This document shows, piece after piece, positions 26,047 through 34,601 of a stretch of DNA of 64,000 nucleotides; the first letter of the stretch is position 1, and every line of letters starts with the position of its first letter. Below the pieces are notes generated by a model that had not been told where the DNA came from, searched no databases, and worked only from the letters and a program-made list of their open reading frames with translations. Both the position numbers and the translations under genes were made by a program. The stretch comes from a bacterium (GTDB lineage: Bacteria > Hinthialibacterota > Hinthialibacteria > OLB16): NCBI GenBank assembly GCA_022072055.1, contig JAJVIK010000008.1, forward strand, positions 186,001 through 250,000. The letters are read 5' to 3'.

Positions 26047-26373
26047 CTACCCGCGCCTCATACCCCCCTGAAGGGGAGCCCGTTCAGGGTTCCAGGGATG
26101 GATCTTCGCGAGTTGCGCGGCCAGCGCCCGCTCCGCGACTTCGGTATCATGGGCCGCCTGTGCTCGCAACCAGTATCCGTTCGACAGACCAAAAAAGCGG
26201 CAGAGACGCAGGTCCGTGTCGGCGGTGATGGCGCGCCTGCCCGCGATAATCTCTCCAATTCTCTGCGCGGGTACGTTGATCTCCTTCGCAAGACGGTATT
26301 GGGTCAGCCCCATCGGCTTGATGAACTCCTCGCGGAGCAATTCACCGGGCGTGACAGGCTTGAGTTTTCGCAT
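26047..26373 (-). CDS. higA: HigA-type antitoxin (XRE family)
   Basis: A 108-residue helix-turn-helix antitoxin. 'TPGELLREEFIKPMGLTQ' and 'INVPAQRIGEIIAGRRAI' are the VapI/HigA signature, and 'LRLCRFFGLSNGYWLRAQ' closes the HTH domain. It binds its own promoter and neutralises HigB. The gene follows higB by 12 bases, the usual inverted order (toxin first) of HigBA. A second HigBA pair lies at 49807-50438. Confidence 0.9.
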   Translation of the reverse strand: MRKLKPVTPGELLREEFIKPMGLTQYRLAKEINVPAQRIGEIIAGRRAITADTDLRLCRFFGLSNGYWLRAQAAHDTEVAERALAAQLAKIHPWNPERAPLQGGMRRG

Positions 26374-26385
26374 GAAACATCCTCC

Positions 26386-26664
26386 TTAGTGGTAGTCCAC
26401 GAGATCGACGTCCTCCGCGCCCGCGTCCGACCAGCGAAAGCAGAGGCGGGACTGATCGTTAACACGGATGCTGTGCTGTCCCGCGCGCTTGCCCCTGAGA
26501 GCCTCCAAATGGTTTCCCGGAGGCACGCGAAGGTCATCGAGGCAATTCGCGATCTCCAGCTGCCTCAGCTTGCGTCGCGCGACCGACTCGATGCTCGCAA
26601 ACCGTTTCACCCGGCGCCCCTTTGAAAGCGCCTCGGTCTCAACGGATTTGAACGAGAAGATCAT
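26386..26664 (-). CDS. higB: HigB-type toxin (RelE/HigB superfamily)
   Basis: A 92-residue ribosome-dependent mRNA interferase of the plasmid-maintenance toxin family. Family motifs: 'RKLRQLEIANCLDDLRVPPGN' (part), 'LEALRGKRAGQHSIRVND', and the C-terminal 'RLCFRWSDAGAEDVDLVDYH'. The first 30 residues ('FKSVETEALSKGRRVKRF') match the usual start. No strong ribosome-binding site is visible. A 12-base palindrome lies 59 bases upstream. Confidence 0.9.
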   Translation of the reverse strand: MIFSFKSVETEALSKGRRVKRFASIESVARRKLRQLEIANCLDDLRVPPGNHLEALRGKRAGQHSIRVNDQSRLCFRWSDAGAEDVDLVDYH

Positions 26665-26722
26665 GCAAAATAATAACGCGACACGTGAATATCGTCGATG
26701 GCGGGCGCGCCGGTAGCGCCGC

Positions 26723-26734
26723 TTAATCGATTAA
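26723..26734. promoter_or_regulatory. Palindrome upstream of HigBA, candidate operator
   Basis: TTAATCGATTAA is a perfect 12-base palindrome, AT-rich in a GC-rich background. It abuts the stop codon of the upstream dockerin gene and lies 59 bases before the higB start on the minus strand. It could be the HigA binding site; unproven. Confidence 0.35.
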
Positions 26735-28780
26735 TCACATCCAGTCGGCCACAAACCTCAAGAGGTCGAGATCATCCACCACACCGTTGCAGTCCAAGTC
26801 CGCGTTCCCGAAGGCGGGCGGCTGGCCGGCTTTCTGACGGAGCAACTCAATCAGGTCCACCGAATTCACCTTGCCGTCGCCCGACAGGTCAGCTTGGTTC
26901 GGGCAAGTCGGAGTCGGGGACACCGTGGGTTCCACGGTGGGAGTCGCGGTCGCGCCTGTCACAATCAAGCACCACTTATTGAGGGTTCCGGCATTCCCCA
27001 CGCCGAGGTCGGCAATATTCAGCTTCCAGGTTCCAGCCAGGTTCTGTCCATCGAAACTGTTCAAACGCGCAAACGGATTGTCGGTCTGAACTGGCCTGGA
27101 TGGGTCGACCGGTGGGCAGAACAAAGGTTCCCCCTCATCGTCGAACACCGCCGACAAATCCGCCGAGGGCGCTGCGCAGTTGGAGGTGTACAAGCTCACC
27201 GTGAGACCGGTGACCACATATTCCAGTGAGACAGAGAGGTCCACATTGGTCGGATGGGTGATGTCCACGAAAACATCCAAATCGGTGATAGTCCGGTTGT
27301 CCGTGATGATAAGGGTGTCTTCAAGGGCCCCGGTGGTGGAGCCTGTGGCGTCGGGGATCGCGGCGTGGGGTTCGCTGGTGTAAGGCGATCCGCAGTCGAA
27401 AAAGCGGGTGTGGGTGGGAGTCGGGGTGCGGGAGGCGGTGGTGGAGGGCGTGGGAGTGCGCGTGGGTTCCGGAGTCGGGATCAGCAGGCGCCACTGATTG
27501 AGGACCCCCACCGACCCCGGCGCGACATCGGTGACCGTCAATCTCCAATCCCCCTCGGCCTGCTCGCCGTTGAAGGCGGCGAGAGGCTGCTCCGGGGTCG
27601 CGGATAGATGCACGGGCGGGCAGGCGCGCGTCCCGGCGGCGTCATCGAAAACAGTTGAAATGTTGTCGCTGGTTTCGCAGGCGTTGTCGAACAGGAGCAC
27701 CTTGGTCCCCGTGGCCGTGTGCTCCAGCCCGAGGTCGAGATCCAACAAGTAGTCATGCGACAGGTCGATGTACACACGGAGATTCGAGATGACTCCTGAA
27801 TTCGGCGGAATCCGGATTGTATCGGAGACCGTTCCCACCGAACCGTTCGCCCAATCCGGGATGGTTGCCAGGGGAGCGCTCCGGTAGGGTCCGGGGCAGA
27901 GCGCGGCGATGCCGGTCCCGAAGAATAACCGGTAATCACCGGACCCGCTGAGCGAGCGGATTTCCAGCCTGATGAAGTCATCCGTGTGACTGCCAAACGG
28001 TATGCGCAGATAATCGTGCTCACCGACGCCTCCGAACAGACCGACTCCGCTATATTCGGTGACTCCGTTGTCGGCGTAGACCTTGAATTGGAGGTCCGCT
28101 CCGCCCCCAGACAGGTTCTGCAGGACCACAAGCACATCCTCATTCCTTGGGACTGCCTTGCCCACGATAAACCAGTCCACATCCGAGGCGCTCTCAATCC
28201 GACCGTTCACGGAGTTTCCGATGGAGAAGGAATTGGCGGTTCCGAAGGTGTCGTTCGGCTCGACCTCCTGGTCCACAAAGGCCGGGGCGGCGAGCATTCT
28301 GAGGAAGTTGAGGCGATAGCCGCCCTGGATCACCTCTTCGTGGTTCCAGGGAAAAACATGCGCGACCGGAGTGACATCTTGGGGGATGGAGGCTCCGGCA
28401 ATTCCGGAGGTTCGAATCGCGCTGGGTCCTCCGCGGATGTCATCGTTGGCGGCGGCGGGGGATAGTTCGTTTCCAGCGTAGAGCTCGATCTCCGTGTCGA
28501 TTATCGAGTTTTCGATGGGTTCAATCCAAAGCGAAACCCATTTGTCGCTAAGCGAGGGCGCGTAGTACGAATACCAATCGTCATCCGCGACACCCGCCCT
28601 TGAATCCAGCGAGGCCGCCAAGCGAGGGTCCCAGTTTCCGGGGAAGTCCACCACGGCGGATAGTTGCCGGGTTCCATTCGGCTCCCAGATGTCCTGAGCT
28701 GAAATCACGGGAGCCGAGGCAAGGAAGAAGAGCGCGCCGAGTAGCGGGTGGACCCGTTTCGAAAGGCAAATGAACCGCAT
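26735..28780 (-). CDS. Secreted protein with two P-domains and a C-terminal dockerin
   Basis: A 681-residue exported protein. A signal peptide ('LLGALFFLASAPVISA') is followed by a 250-residue region with pre-peptidase C-terminal-like sections ('EPNDTFGTANSFSIG', 'DVDWFIVGK'). Two proprotein-convertase P-domain-like repeats follow, each with 'IPDWANGS' or 'IPDATGST' style starts, 'YIDLSHDYLLDLDLGLEH' or 'VDITHPTNVDLSVSLEY', and 'GDWRLTVTD' or 'GTWKLNIAD' ends. A Thr/Pro linker ('TPTPSTTASRTPTPTHT') separates them. The last 55 residues are a type I dockerin: 'DLSGDGKVNSVDLIELL' and 'DLDCNGVVDDLDLLRFV'. No protease domain is present. GGAGGAG precedes the ATG. It probably docks onto a cohesin or calcium-bound surface partner not in this window. 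Confidence 0.85.
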   Translation of the reverse strand: MRFICLSKRVHPLLGALFFLASAPVISAQDIWEPNGTRQLSAVVDFPGNWDPRLAASLDSRAGVADDDWYSYYAPSLSDKWVSLWIEPIENSIIDTEIELYAGNELSPAAANDDIRGGPSAIRTSGIAGASIPQDVTPVAHVFPWNHEEVIQGGYRLNFLRMLAAPAFVDQEVEPNDTFGTANSFSIGNSVNGRIESASDVDWFIVGKAVPRNEDVLVVLQNLSGGGADLQFKVYADNGVTEYSGVGLFGGVGEHDYLRIPFGSHTDDFIRLEIRSLSGSGDYRLFFGTGIAALCPGPYRSAPLATIPDWANGSVGTVSDTIRIPPNSGVISNLRVYIDLSHDYLLDLDLGLEHTATGTKVLLFDNACETSDNISTVFDDAAGTRACPPVHLSATPEQPLAAFNGEQAEGDWRLTVTDVAPGSVGVLNQWRLLIPTPEPTRTPTPSTTASRTPTPTHTRFFDCGSPYTSEPHAAIPDATGSTTGALEDTLIITDNRTITDLDVFVDITHPTNVDLSVSLEYVVTGLTVSLYTSNCAAPSADLSAVFDDEGEPLFCPPVDPSRPVQTDNPFARLNSFDGQNLAGTWKLNIADLGVGNAGTLNKWCLIVTGATATPTVEPTVSPTPTCPNQADLSGDGKVNSVDLIELLRQKAGQPPAFGNADLDCNGVVDDLDLLRFVADWM

Positions 28781-28917
28781 GATTTGCTCCTCCGATAGGG
28801 AGGTCAGGCCGCGCTGGGCGGCGGGACCTCGTAGTCAAAACAAACCAGGGCGCGGGTCGGAACGACCGCTGGAGAAGCGCTTGGGCGGGAAGACCGCCTA
28901 GTGTAGCGGACTTGAGG

Positions 28918-28923
28918 ATTATA
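28918..28923 (-). promoter_or_regulatory. Candidate -10 element for the dockerin gene
   Basis: A perfect TATAAT on the minus strand (28923-28918) lies 138 bases upstream of the dockerin-protein start, in the 312-base divergent gap 28781-29092. No good -35 hexamer accompanies it, so support is weak. No gene is seen in this gap. Confidence 0.3.
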
Positions 28924-29034
28924 GCACTTGGTTGGTTGGGTCGCATCCGCGTTTTTTTCCCCCTATCCGAGGGTCCGGAACCGGGAAAGGCAATTCCGCT
29001 GGGGATGGCAACGAACCGGTCGATCCTCTTTCGC

Positions 29035-29064
29035 TTGACACCCCCGCGCGCCCGCCCGAAAATA
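29035..29064 (+). promoter_or_regulatory. Candidate promoter of the radical SAM gene
   Basis: Consensus TTGACA (29035-29040) and AAAATA (29059-29064) are 18 bases apart and about 30 bases upstream of the radical SAM start at 29093. A GGGGAGGAC ribosome-binding site lies between. Confidence 0.45.
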
Positions 29065-29092
29065 AAGTCCTTGCGGGGAGGACCTGTCCCGA

Positions 29093-30619
29093 ATGGCCAA
29101 AATCGCGCTGGTTTCACTGTATGACACGGTCGCCCTTGGGCTGCGCTATCTGTCCGCCTTCCTGAAGAAGCAGGGGCATGAAGTCACGGTCATCTACCTG
29201 AAGCAGTACGAGGTCCTCATGAAGGAGGACTTCCCGCCCGAACCGGTGATGGACGAGGTCAACCTGGGGCTGTGTTCGCGCGGCGAGATCGCCTACTGCT
29301 ACCCGCGTCACATCTCCGAAACCGAGTGGAGCCTCCTGATCGAGTTGATCCGCGAGAAGCAGGCCGACATTGTCGGCCTCTCGCTCACCTCCAAGTTCAT
29401 CAACACCGCGCGCGCCCTCACCGACCGAGTCCACCGGGAGCTGGGTCTCAAGGTCATCTGGGGCGGGATCGAACCGACGGTCAATCCGGAGTTCGACATC
29501 CAGTTCGCGGACTACCTCTGCCGCGGCGAGGGGGAGCATGCCTTCGCGGATTTCGCGGCGGCTTGGGATCGGGGGGGAGACCTGACCGCGATTCCCAACA
29601 TCTGGTCGCGCGAGAATGGAACGATCCGCCGGAACGAACTGCGCCCGCTGCTCCAGGACCTCGACAGCCTACCCTTCCCCGACTTCGAGCCGGAGGGGAA
29701 GTATGAAATCAGTCATGATGGGGTCTGGCCCCGCGAGGACCGTGACTGCTGGGATGACTTCCTGGTCTGCACCTCGCGCGGATGCCCCTACAAATGCACC
29801 TTCTGCATCCATAATGTGATGCACAAGATGTATCAGGGGCAGCGTTATGTCCGCCGCCACAGCGTGGACTATGCCCTCCAGCTCCTCAAGGTCGCCAAGG
29901 AGAAATATGGGGTTCGGAAGATTCACTTCTGGGATGATATTTTTTCGATCCACAAGGAATGGCTCAAGGTCTTCCTGCCGCGTTACAGGACGGAGATCGG
30001 CCTTCCTTACTGGGCCTATGTTTACCCGCAGCAGTGCGACAAGGGGATCTGCAAATTGCTCAAGAGCGCGGGCGAGGTGGAGGTCCGGATGGGGGTCCAG
30101 AGCGGCAGCGAGGAGGTCCTCCTCAAGCAGTACGGCCGCAACGCCCCGCGCGACATGGTCCTTTCCGCCGCCAACAACCTGATCGAGGCGGGAATCGATT
30201 TCGCCATCGATATTATCACCAACAACCCCCTGGAGAGCGAAGAGGATTGCCAAAAGACCCTCGACTTGCTGCTTTCCCTGCCCCAGCCGGTCAAGATCGG
30301 CAGCGACACTCTGAGCTATCTCTCGTATTTCCCCAATTACGAAATGACCCAAATGTATGAGGCGAACAAGGACTCCCACCCCTTGGACCCGAAGCGTTAC
30401 GCCTTTTACAACCGCCTGTATCTGCTCGCCCAGTACCGTCCCCCGGAACTGATCCGGAGGCTCCAGGCCTCGACCTTCTTCCGCAAGCATCCGGAGAAGC
30501 TCCAGTACCTGTTTCCGGGGCAGGCCCCATACGCTGTTCGGCTTCTGCAACGGACCATCCCTCAAGGGGTGCGTGATCGAGCGAAAAACGCCCTCTCTCC
30601 GGTGCTGCTCAGCGGATGA
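29093..30619 (+). CDS. B12-binding-domain radical SAM protein
   Basis: A 508-residue enzyme. The N-terminal 160 residues form a B12-binding-like Rossmann domain ('ADIVGLSLTSKF', 'LKVIWGGIEPTVNPE', 'ADYLCRGEGEHAF'), lacking an obvious DxHxxG cobalamin ligand. The radical SAM core begins at about 225 with 'TSRGCPYKCTFC', whose three Cys (CxxxCxxC) bind the [4Fe-4S] cluster. Later elements 'KIHFWDDIF', 'RMGVQSGSEEVL' and 'FAIDIITNNPLE' complete the TIM-like barrel. Related proteins carry out methylations or other radical chemistry on lipids, tetrapyrroles or peptides. The neighbours do not reveal the substrate. Confidence 0.85.
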   Translation: MAKIALVSLYDTVALGLRYLSAFLKKQGHEVTVIYLKQYEVLMKEDFPPEPVMDEVNLGLCSRGEIAYCYPRHISETEWSLLIELIREKQADIVGLSLTSKFINTARALTDRVHRELGLKVIWGGIEPTVNPEFDIQFADYLCRGEGEHAFADFAAAWDRGGDLTAIPNIWSRENGTIRRNELRPLLQDLDSLPFPDFEPEGKYEISHDGVWPREDRDCWDDFLVCTSRGCPYKCTFCIHNVMHKMYQGQRYVRRHSVDYALQLLKVAKEKYGVRKIHFWDDIFSIHKEWLKVFLPRYRTEIGLPYWAYVYPQQCDKGICKLLKSAGEVEVRMGVQSGSEEVLLKQYGRNAPRDMVLSAANNLIEAGIDFAIDIITNNPLESEEDCQKTLDLLLSLPQPVKIGSDTLSYLSYFPNYEMTQMYEANKDSHPLDPKRYAFYNRLYLLAQYRPPELIRRLQASTFFRKHPEKLQYLFPGQAPYAVRLLQRTIPQGVRDRAKNALSPVLLSG

Positions 30620-30796
30620 GTCGGATTCCCTGTGGAGATGGGTGCTCCACCGGGCCGAATTTGTGATAGAATAGCTTCCACGAAGGTCCGGATTCGGGGT
30701 GTCCGAGTTCGCCGCCTGACCTACCGCCCGTTCTTGCACATCCGACGGCGACCGCACGCCTCCCGGACAAAACGGTCTCGGAAAGGAGCAGACGCG

Positions 30797-31300
30797 ATGA
30801 TTGATATCGGCACGGTCAACAGATACCTCCACGAGGGCCCCACCAAGGACCGCATCGACCGGATCCAAACGATGGGTAGGAGACTCGCGGCGCGAGTGGA
30901 CGCGGTTTTTAACCTGATTGGTCGTCGCGCGGCCCAATTCGAGTCCCCGGATGGGACCACCTACCACGCGCTGATTCACAACGAGGCGGATGACGAGACG
31001 GATTATCTGGTGGTCCACCCGGTGGGCGTGCACGACCGCAGCTTCGAGGCGATGCGGATCGAGGGCGAGTGGGCGATCAATTACATCGATCCGGATGTCT
31101 ATGAGGGCATGCTTGTGGGAATCGGGGATGTGGTGATGGAGTATGTCAACGACTCCTACAAAAGCTTCATCCTCCGCAATGAAGGGGTCGAACCGGAGCC
31201 GCTCGATCAGGATGAGATGGATCTGGACGCCTTTTCCATTGAGATGTCTCATAGGAAAATCGCGCTCTCTCACCAGGGGAACATGCGGTTGGCGTTCTAG
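30797..31300 (+). CDS. Conserved-looking hypothetical protein, 167 residues
   Basis: No family recognised. The ATG at 30797 is chosen because AAAGGAG precedes it; the longer frame upstream looks non-coding. The protein appears soluble: an N-terminal helical, basic part ('YLHEGPTKDRIDRIQTMGRR'), then a mixed beta section ('GTTYHALIHNEADDETDYLVVHP', partial) and an acidic C-terminal half ('EPLDQDEMDLDAFSIEM'). The codon pattern is like that of neighbours. It stands alone between the radical SAM gene and a dispersed repeat element. Confidence 0.65.
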   Translation: MIDIGTVNRYLHEGPTKDRIDRIQTMGRRLAARVDAVFNLIGRRAAQFESPDGTTYHALIHNEADDETDYLVVHPVGVHDRSFEAMRIEGEWAINYIDPDVYEGMLVGIGDVVMEYVNDSYKSFILRNEGVEPEPLDQDEMDLDAFSIEMSHRKIALSHQGNMRLAF

Positions 31301-31312
31301 AGCGATTGACTT

Positions 31313-31414
31313 TGGCGTGTGGCGCCTTGGAGGGCCACGCTCAGTCGTGGCCGGTCTTTAGGTTGCAGGGGACGCGACGGAGCGCTTCCCTCCAACGCTT
31401 TATTCGAGCGAGAA
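31313..31414. repeat. Dispersed three-way-junction element, copy 2
   Basis: Second copy of the element at 16633-16714. Outer stem TTGGAG (31327-31332) with CTCCAA (31390-31395); hairpin A GGCCACG (31333-31339) with CGTGGCC (31346-31352), six-base loop; hairpin B (31370-31389) has six pairs and one mismatch, and a 17-base insertion precedes it. Compared with copy 1, hairpin A shows a compensatory A-T to C-G change. Lies between two genes on the same strand. Confidence 0.75.
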
Positions 31415-31449
31415 GTATTCTAGTGGATCGGAGACGCTTGGGAGGCTGA

Positions 31450-32418
31450 ATGTCGGAGTGGGGAACTTTCTACAACGAGGATTGCATCAAAGGCTGTCGC
31501 CGCCGTGTCCCTCCGAATTCAGTCGACCTGATCATCACCGATCCGCCCTATGGCATCGGTGGGGATCGGCTGCACAAGCATTACAACCGGAGGGAGGAGT
31601 TTGTCCTCGACGGGTATGTCGAGGTCCCCTCCAAGCACTACGCTGAGTTCAGTCGCCGTTGGATCACCGAGGCGGAGCGCATTCTCCGCCCCGGAGGGTC
31701 GCTCTATGTGGTTTCGGGCTACACCAACCTCCGTCATATCTTAAACGCCCTGGCCGAGACCTCCCTGGTTGAGGTCAATCACCTGATCTGGCGCTACAAC
31801 TTCGGAGTTTACACGCGCGCAAAGTATATCTCCTCGCACTACCATGTCCTTTACTATGTGAAGCCGGGAGGGCCTGTCACCTTCAACGCCTTCTGCCGCT
31901 TCGGCGAGGCGGAGCGGACCGATGGGGAACGCTCCCTGAACTACCAGGACCGCGAAGATGTCTGGATCATCAATCGGGAGTACAAGCCGGGGCGGACCAA
32001 GAACAAGAATCAGCTCCCGATGGAGCTCCTGACCAGGATCATTCAATACAGCAGCAACCCGGGAGACTTGGTGGCGGACCTCTTCCTAGGTTCATTCTCA
32101 ACGGCCAAGGCCGCCATCGGCCTGGGCCGTCGAGCGCTCGGGTTCGAACTCAGCAAGACTGCTTTCGCGCATCATGTGAGGCAGATCCATCATCTCCTTC
32201 CGGGATCGATGCTGAGCGGCCTGCGAACCCCGCGCGGGAAATCGGTCCCCAATCGGGGAAAGGCCTGGACGGAGCGAGAGCGGAACCGGGTCTTAAGGCG
32301 CTATCGCGCCCTTCGCGGGCAAGGGAAGACCAAGAAGGACGCGATCCAGATGCTTGGGGATGAATTCGGGAGGGGGCGATTCTCGATTCTGAATGTCCTT
32401 GAACGGTTTGAAAGCTGA
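31450..32418 (+). CDS. Orphan beta-class DNA methyltransferase (N6-adenine type)
   Basis: A 322-residue DNA methyltransferase. The catalytic motif DPPY (residues 31-34 in 'LIITDPPYGIGG') precedes the SAM-binding motif ('VADLFLGSFSTAKA', canonical FxGxG altered to LGSF), the order of beta-class amino-methyltransferases. 'GGSLYVVSGY' and 'NQLPMELLTRII' are the expected intermediate motifs; the C-terminal 80 residues are basic and may bind DNA. GGGAGG precedes the ATG. No restriction endonuclease gene adjoins, so it may be regulatory or a remnant of a modification system. Target sequence unknown. Confidence 0.9.
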   Translation: MSEWGTFYNEDCIKGCRRRVPPNSVDLIITDPPYGIGGDRLHKHYNRREEFVLDGYVEVPSKHYAEFSRRWITEAERILRPGGSLYVVSGYTNLRHILNALAETSLVEVNHLIWRYNFGVYTRAKYISSHYHVLYYVKPGGPVTFNAFCRFGEAERTDGERSLNYQDREDVWIINREYKPGRTKNKNQLPMELLTRIIQYSSNPGDLVADLFLGSFSTAKAAIGLGRRALGFELSKTAFAHHVRQIHHLLPGSMLSGLRTPRGKSVPNRGKAWTERERNRVLRRYRALRGQGKTKKDAIQMLGDEFGRGRFSILNVLERFES

Positions 32419-32535
32419 TCGGACTGTCCAGATGAACAAAAATGGAGGTTGACACCCGCCACCGCCGACACTAGCTTGAGTCGAGCCGGTTTCCGGCCAC
32501 GCCCCCACAATGCCAGCCTACCCGGGTGGTGCGAA

Positions 32536-34464
32536 ATGCCTCGTCGATCCTTGATCCCATTTTGTTTCCTATTGTTGATCGTGTCCGCGAAGTCCTTCGG
32601 TGGAGCCAATTCCAAGGTCGAGGCGCTGTGCGAAGGAAACCCAAGTCTGACCAAAATGACCTCGGACCTACTTCAGGCGAGGCTTGCCGCGAAGTCCGGG
32701 AAGTCCACTCCACTCGCCGCGCTTGCGAAGGCCGCGCCGCACGCCATCCGCGAGGGGAAGCTGCAGTGCCTGATCGGCGCGACCGCGCTCTCCAAGGATC
32801 TCCTGGATTCCTGCCGCGATGCGGGTCTGGAGGTGGTCGGAACTTACGAGAGGGATGGCCTCCACGGGATCACGGTGCGCTGCGATAGCGCGCTCCAGTT
32901 CGATGCCATCGCCGCGCGCGAGGATGTCCGTGGGATTCGCCCGGAGCCGATCTGGGTTACCTCGGCGGGATCGGTGACCACGCAGGGGGACCCTTCCCTA
33001 CGCGCCGATCTCGCGCGCGGCCAGTTCGGGGTGGATGGTAGCGGAACGCGGGTGGGTGTGCTGAGCGACACGGTCCACCGAGTCACGGGCGGAACCCTCG
33101 CGGGCAACACCCTGACCGGCTCCGGGCCGCAGCTCTCAGGCGACCTCCCCGCGCAGGTGCGGGTCCTGGACCCCGGACCGGGGGTGGGCGGAGATGAAGG
33201 CGCGGGGATGCTGGAAATTGTCCATGATCTCGCGCCGGGGGCGGCGCTTTCATTCGCCTCGGCGGCTTCGGGCTATTTCACCTTCGCGCAGAACATCGGC
33301 AACCTCGCGAACGACCCGGGTTTTGAATGCGATGTGCTGGTGGATGACATCGCCTACCTGTCCGAACCGATGTACCAAGATGGCCCCATCGCTCAGGCGG
33401 TGGATGCCGCGGTGGCGGGAGGCGCCGCCTATTTCTCCGCGGCGGGCAACATTGCCGACAACGCCCACGAGCGGGAATATCGAGACACGATCAATTTCCT
33501 CGACGACCAATCCACCCCTCCAAGTGGAGTGGACCTGCATGACTTTGGGTTCGCCATGGGCAGCGGCACGGACACCCACCTCGAGATCATCATGCTGGCC
33601 AATGCGACCCTCAACGCCTTCCTCCACTGGGACGAGCCCTACCATGGGGTTCTGGCCTCCGGCCCTGGCGCGGAGGCGGATCTGGACCTCTATCTGGTCA
33701 ATTCAACTGCACCTCCCGGCCCCGCCAACACCCTGGCTCAGAGCACCTCGTTTCAGGGTACGGTGGGGTCTCCGATGGGAGAAGCGGTGGAGGGATTTCA
33801 ATTTACCCATCCCACCGGGGGGACTGTTTATCTGGTGATTGACCATTTCGCCGGTCGGGAGCCGGTGAACCTGCATCTACTCGCTCATCTCACCGGCGCC
33901 GGCGGCGCTACCCTAGTGGACAAACCGCTGATGCGTGACCGGACGGTTTACGGGCACAACACGGCGGCGGGGGCGATGGCGGTGGCGGCCATGTTCTACG
34001 GGGAGATCGACAGCGGGGGGGCCTTGTCGGGTTCACCCACGCTGCTCGATGTGGAAGGGTTTTCATCGCTCGGCGGCAATCTCCCGATTTATTTCACCCC
34101 CTTCGGCAGTCCGAGGCTCGCGCCTCCGGAGACTCGCTTCAAACCGGATCTCACCGCGGCGGATGGCGGCAACACGAGCTTCTTTGGGGGGGACACACCT
34201 TTTGACGCGGACTCCTTCCCGAACTTCTTCGGCACTTCCGCCGCCGCGCCGCACGCCGCCGGGGTCGCCGCGCTGGTGCTGGAAGCGCAGCCGCTGCTTT
34301 CACCAACCGAGCTCTATGATGTCCTTAAGAACACCGCCATCGACGCCGAGACCGCCGGTCCCGACATTCAATCCGGGGCGGGGCTACTCGATGCGCACGC
34401 CGCGGTCGGGGCGGTTCAGGGACCCGAGACCTCCTCGGTGATGGACTGGGCGCTGTATGAGTGA
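32536..34464 (+). CDS. Secreted S8/S53-like (sedolisin-type) serine protease
   Basis: A 642-residue exported protein. The ATG at 32536 starts a signal peptide ('PFCFLLLIVSAKSFG'); the frame extends upstream without a better start. The subtilase fold is recognisable: Asp178 in 'VGVLSDTV', 'GDEGAGMLEIVHDLAPGAA' at 219-237, 'VLVDDIAYLSEPMYQDG', 'AYFSAAGN', and the nucleophile Ser568 in 'FFGTSAAAPHAAG'. The usual subtilisin 'HGT' motif is replaced by 'DEG', so a sedolisin-like Ser-Glu-Asp mechanism is more likely (Glu221). An inserted region at about 330-440 resembles a pre-peptidase-like beta domain. It probably degrades extracellular protein. Confidence 0.8.
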   Translation: MPRRSLIPFCFLLLIVSAKSFGGANSKVEALCEGNPSLTKMTSDLLQARLAAKSGKSTPLAALAKAAPHAIREGKLQCLIGATALSKDLLDSCRDAGLEVVGTYERDGLHGITVRCDSALQFDAIAAREDVRGIRPEPIWVTSAGSVTTQGDPSLRADLARGQFGVDGSGTRVGVLSDTVHRVTGGTLAGNTLTGSGPQLSGDLPAQVRVLDPGPGVGGDEGAGMLEIVHDLAPGAALSFASAASGYFTFAQNIGNLANDPGFECDVLVDDIAYLSEPMYQDGPIAQAVDAAVAGGAAYFSAAGNIADNAHEREYRDTINFLDDQSTPPSGVDLHDFGFAMGSGTDTHLEIIMLANATLNAFLHWDEPYHGVLASGPGAEADLDLYLVNSTAPPGPANTLAQSTSFQGTVGSPMGEAVEGFQFTHPTGGTVYLVIDHFAGREPVNLHLLAHLTGAGGATLVDKPLMRDRTVYGHNTAAGAMAVAAMFYGEIDSGGALSGSPTLLDVEGFSSLGGNLPIYFTPFGSPRLAPPETRFKPDLTAADGGNTSFFGGDTPFDADSFPNFFGTSAAAPHAAGVAALVLEAQPLLSPTELYDVLKNTAIDAETAGPDIQSGAGLLDAHAAVGAVQGPETSSVMDWALYE

Positions 34465-34601
34465 AGTGCGGCCCCGACCCGCCGCCCCGCTGACCCTTGC
34501 GCTCCCCCTCATTTGCCCCGAGGATAACCCCCACGAACAGGGATCATCCCCCACGGGATGATACGATTCAGTCAAGTCTTCTCTCTCTTGAAAGGCGTGC
34601 C

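Noticed and set aside
32140-32160. tRNA T-loop-like sequence (GGTTCGAACTC)
   Set aside because: It is inside the methyltransferase reading frame and no acceptor or anticodon stems can be drawn around it.
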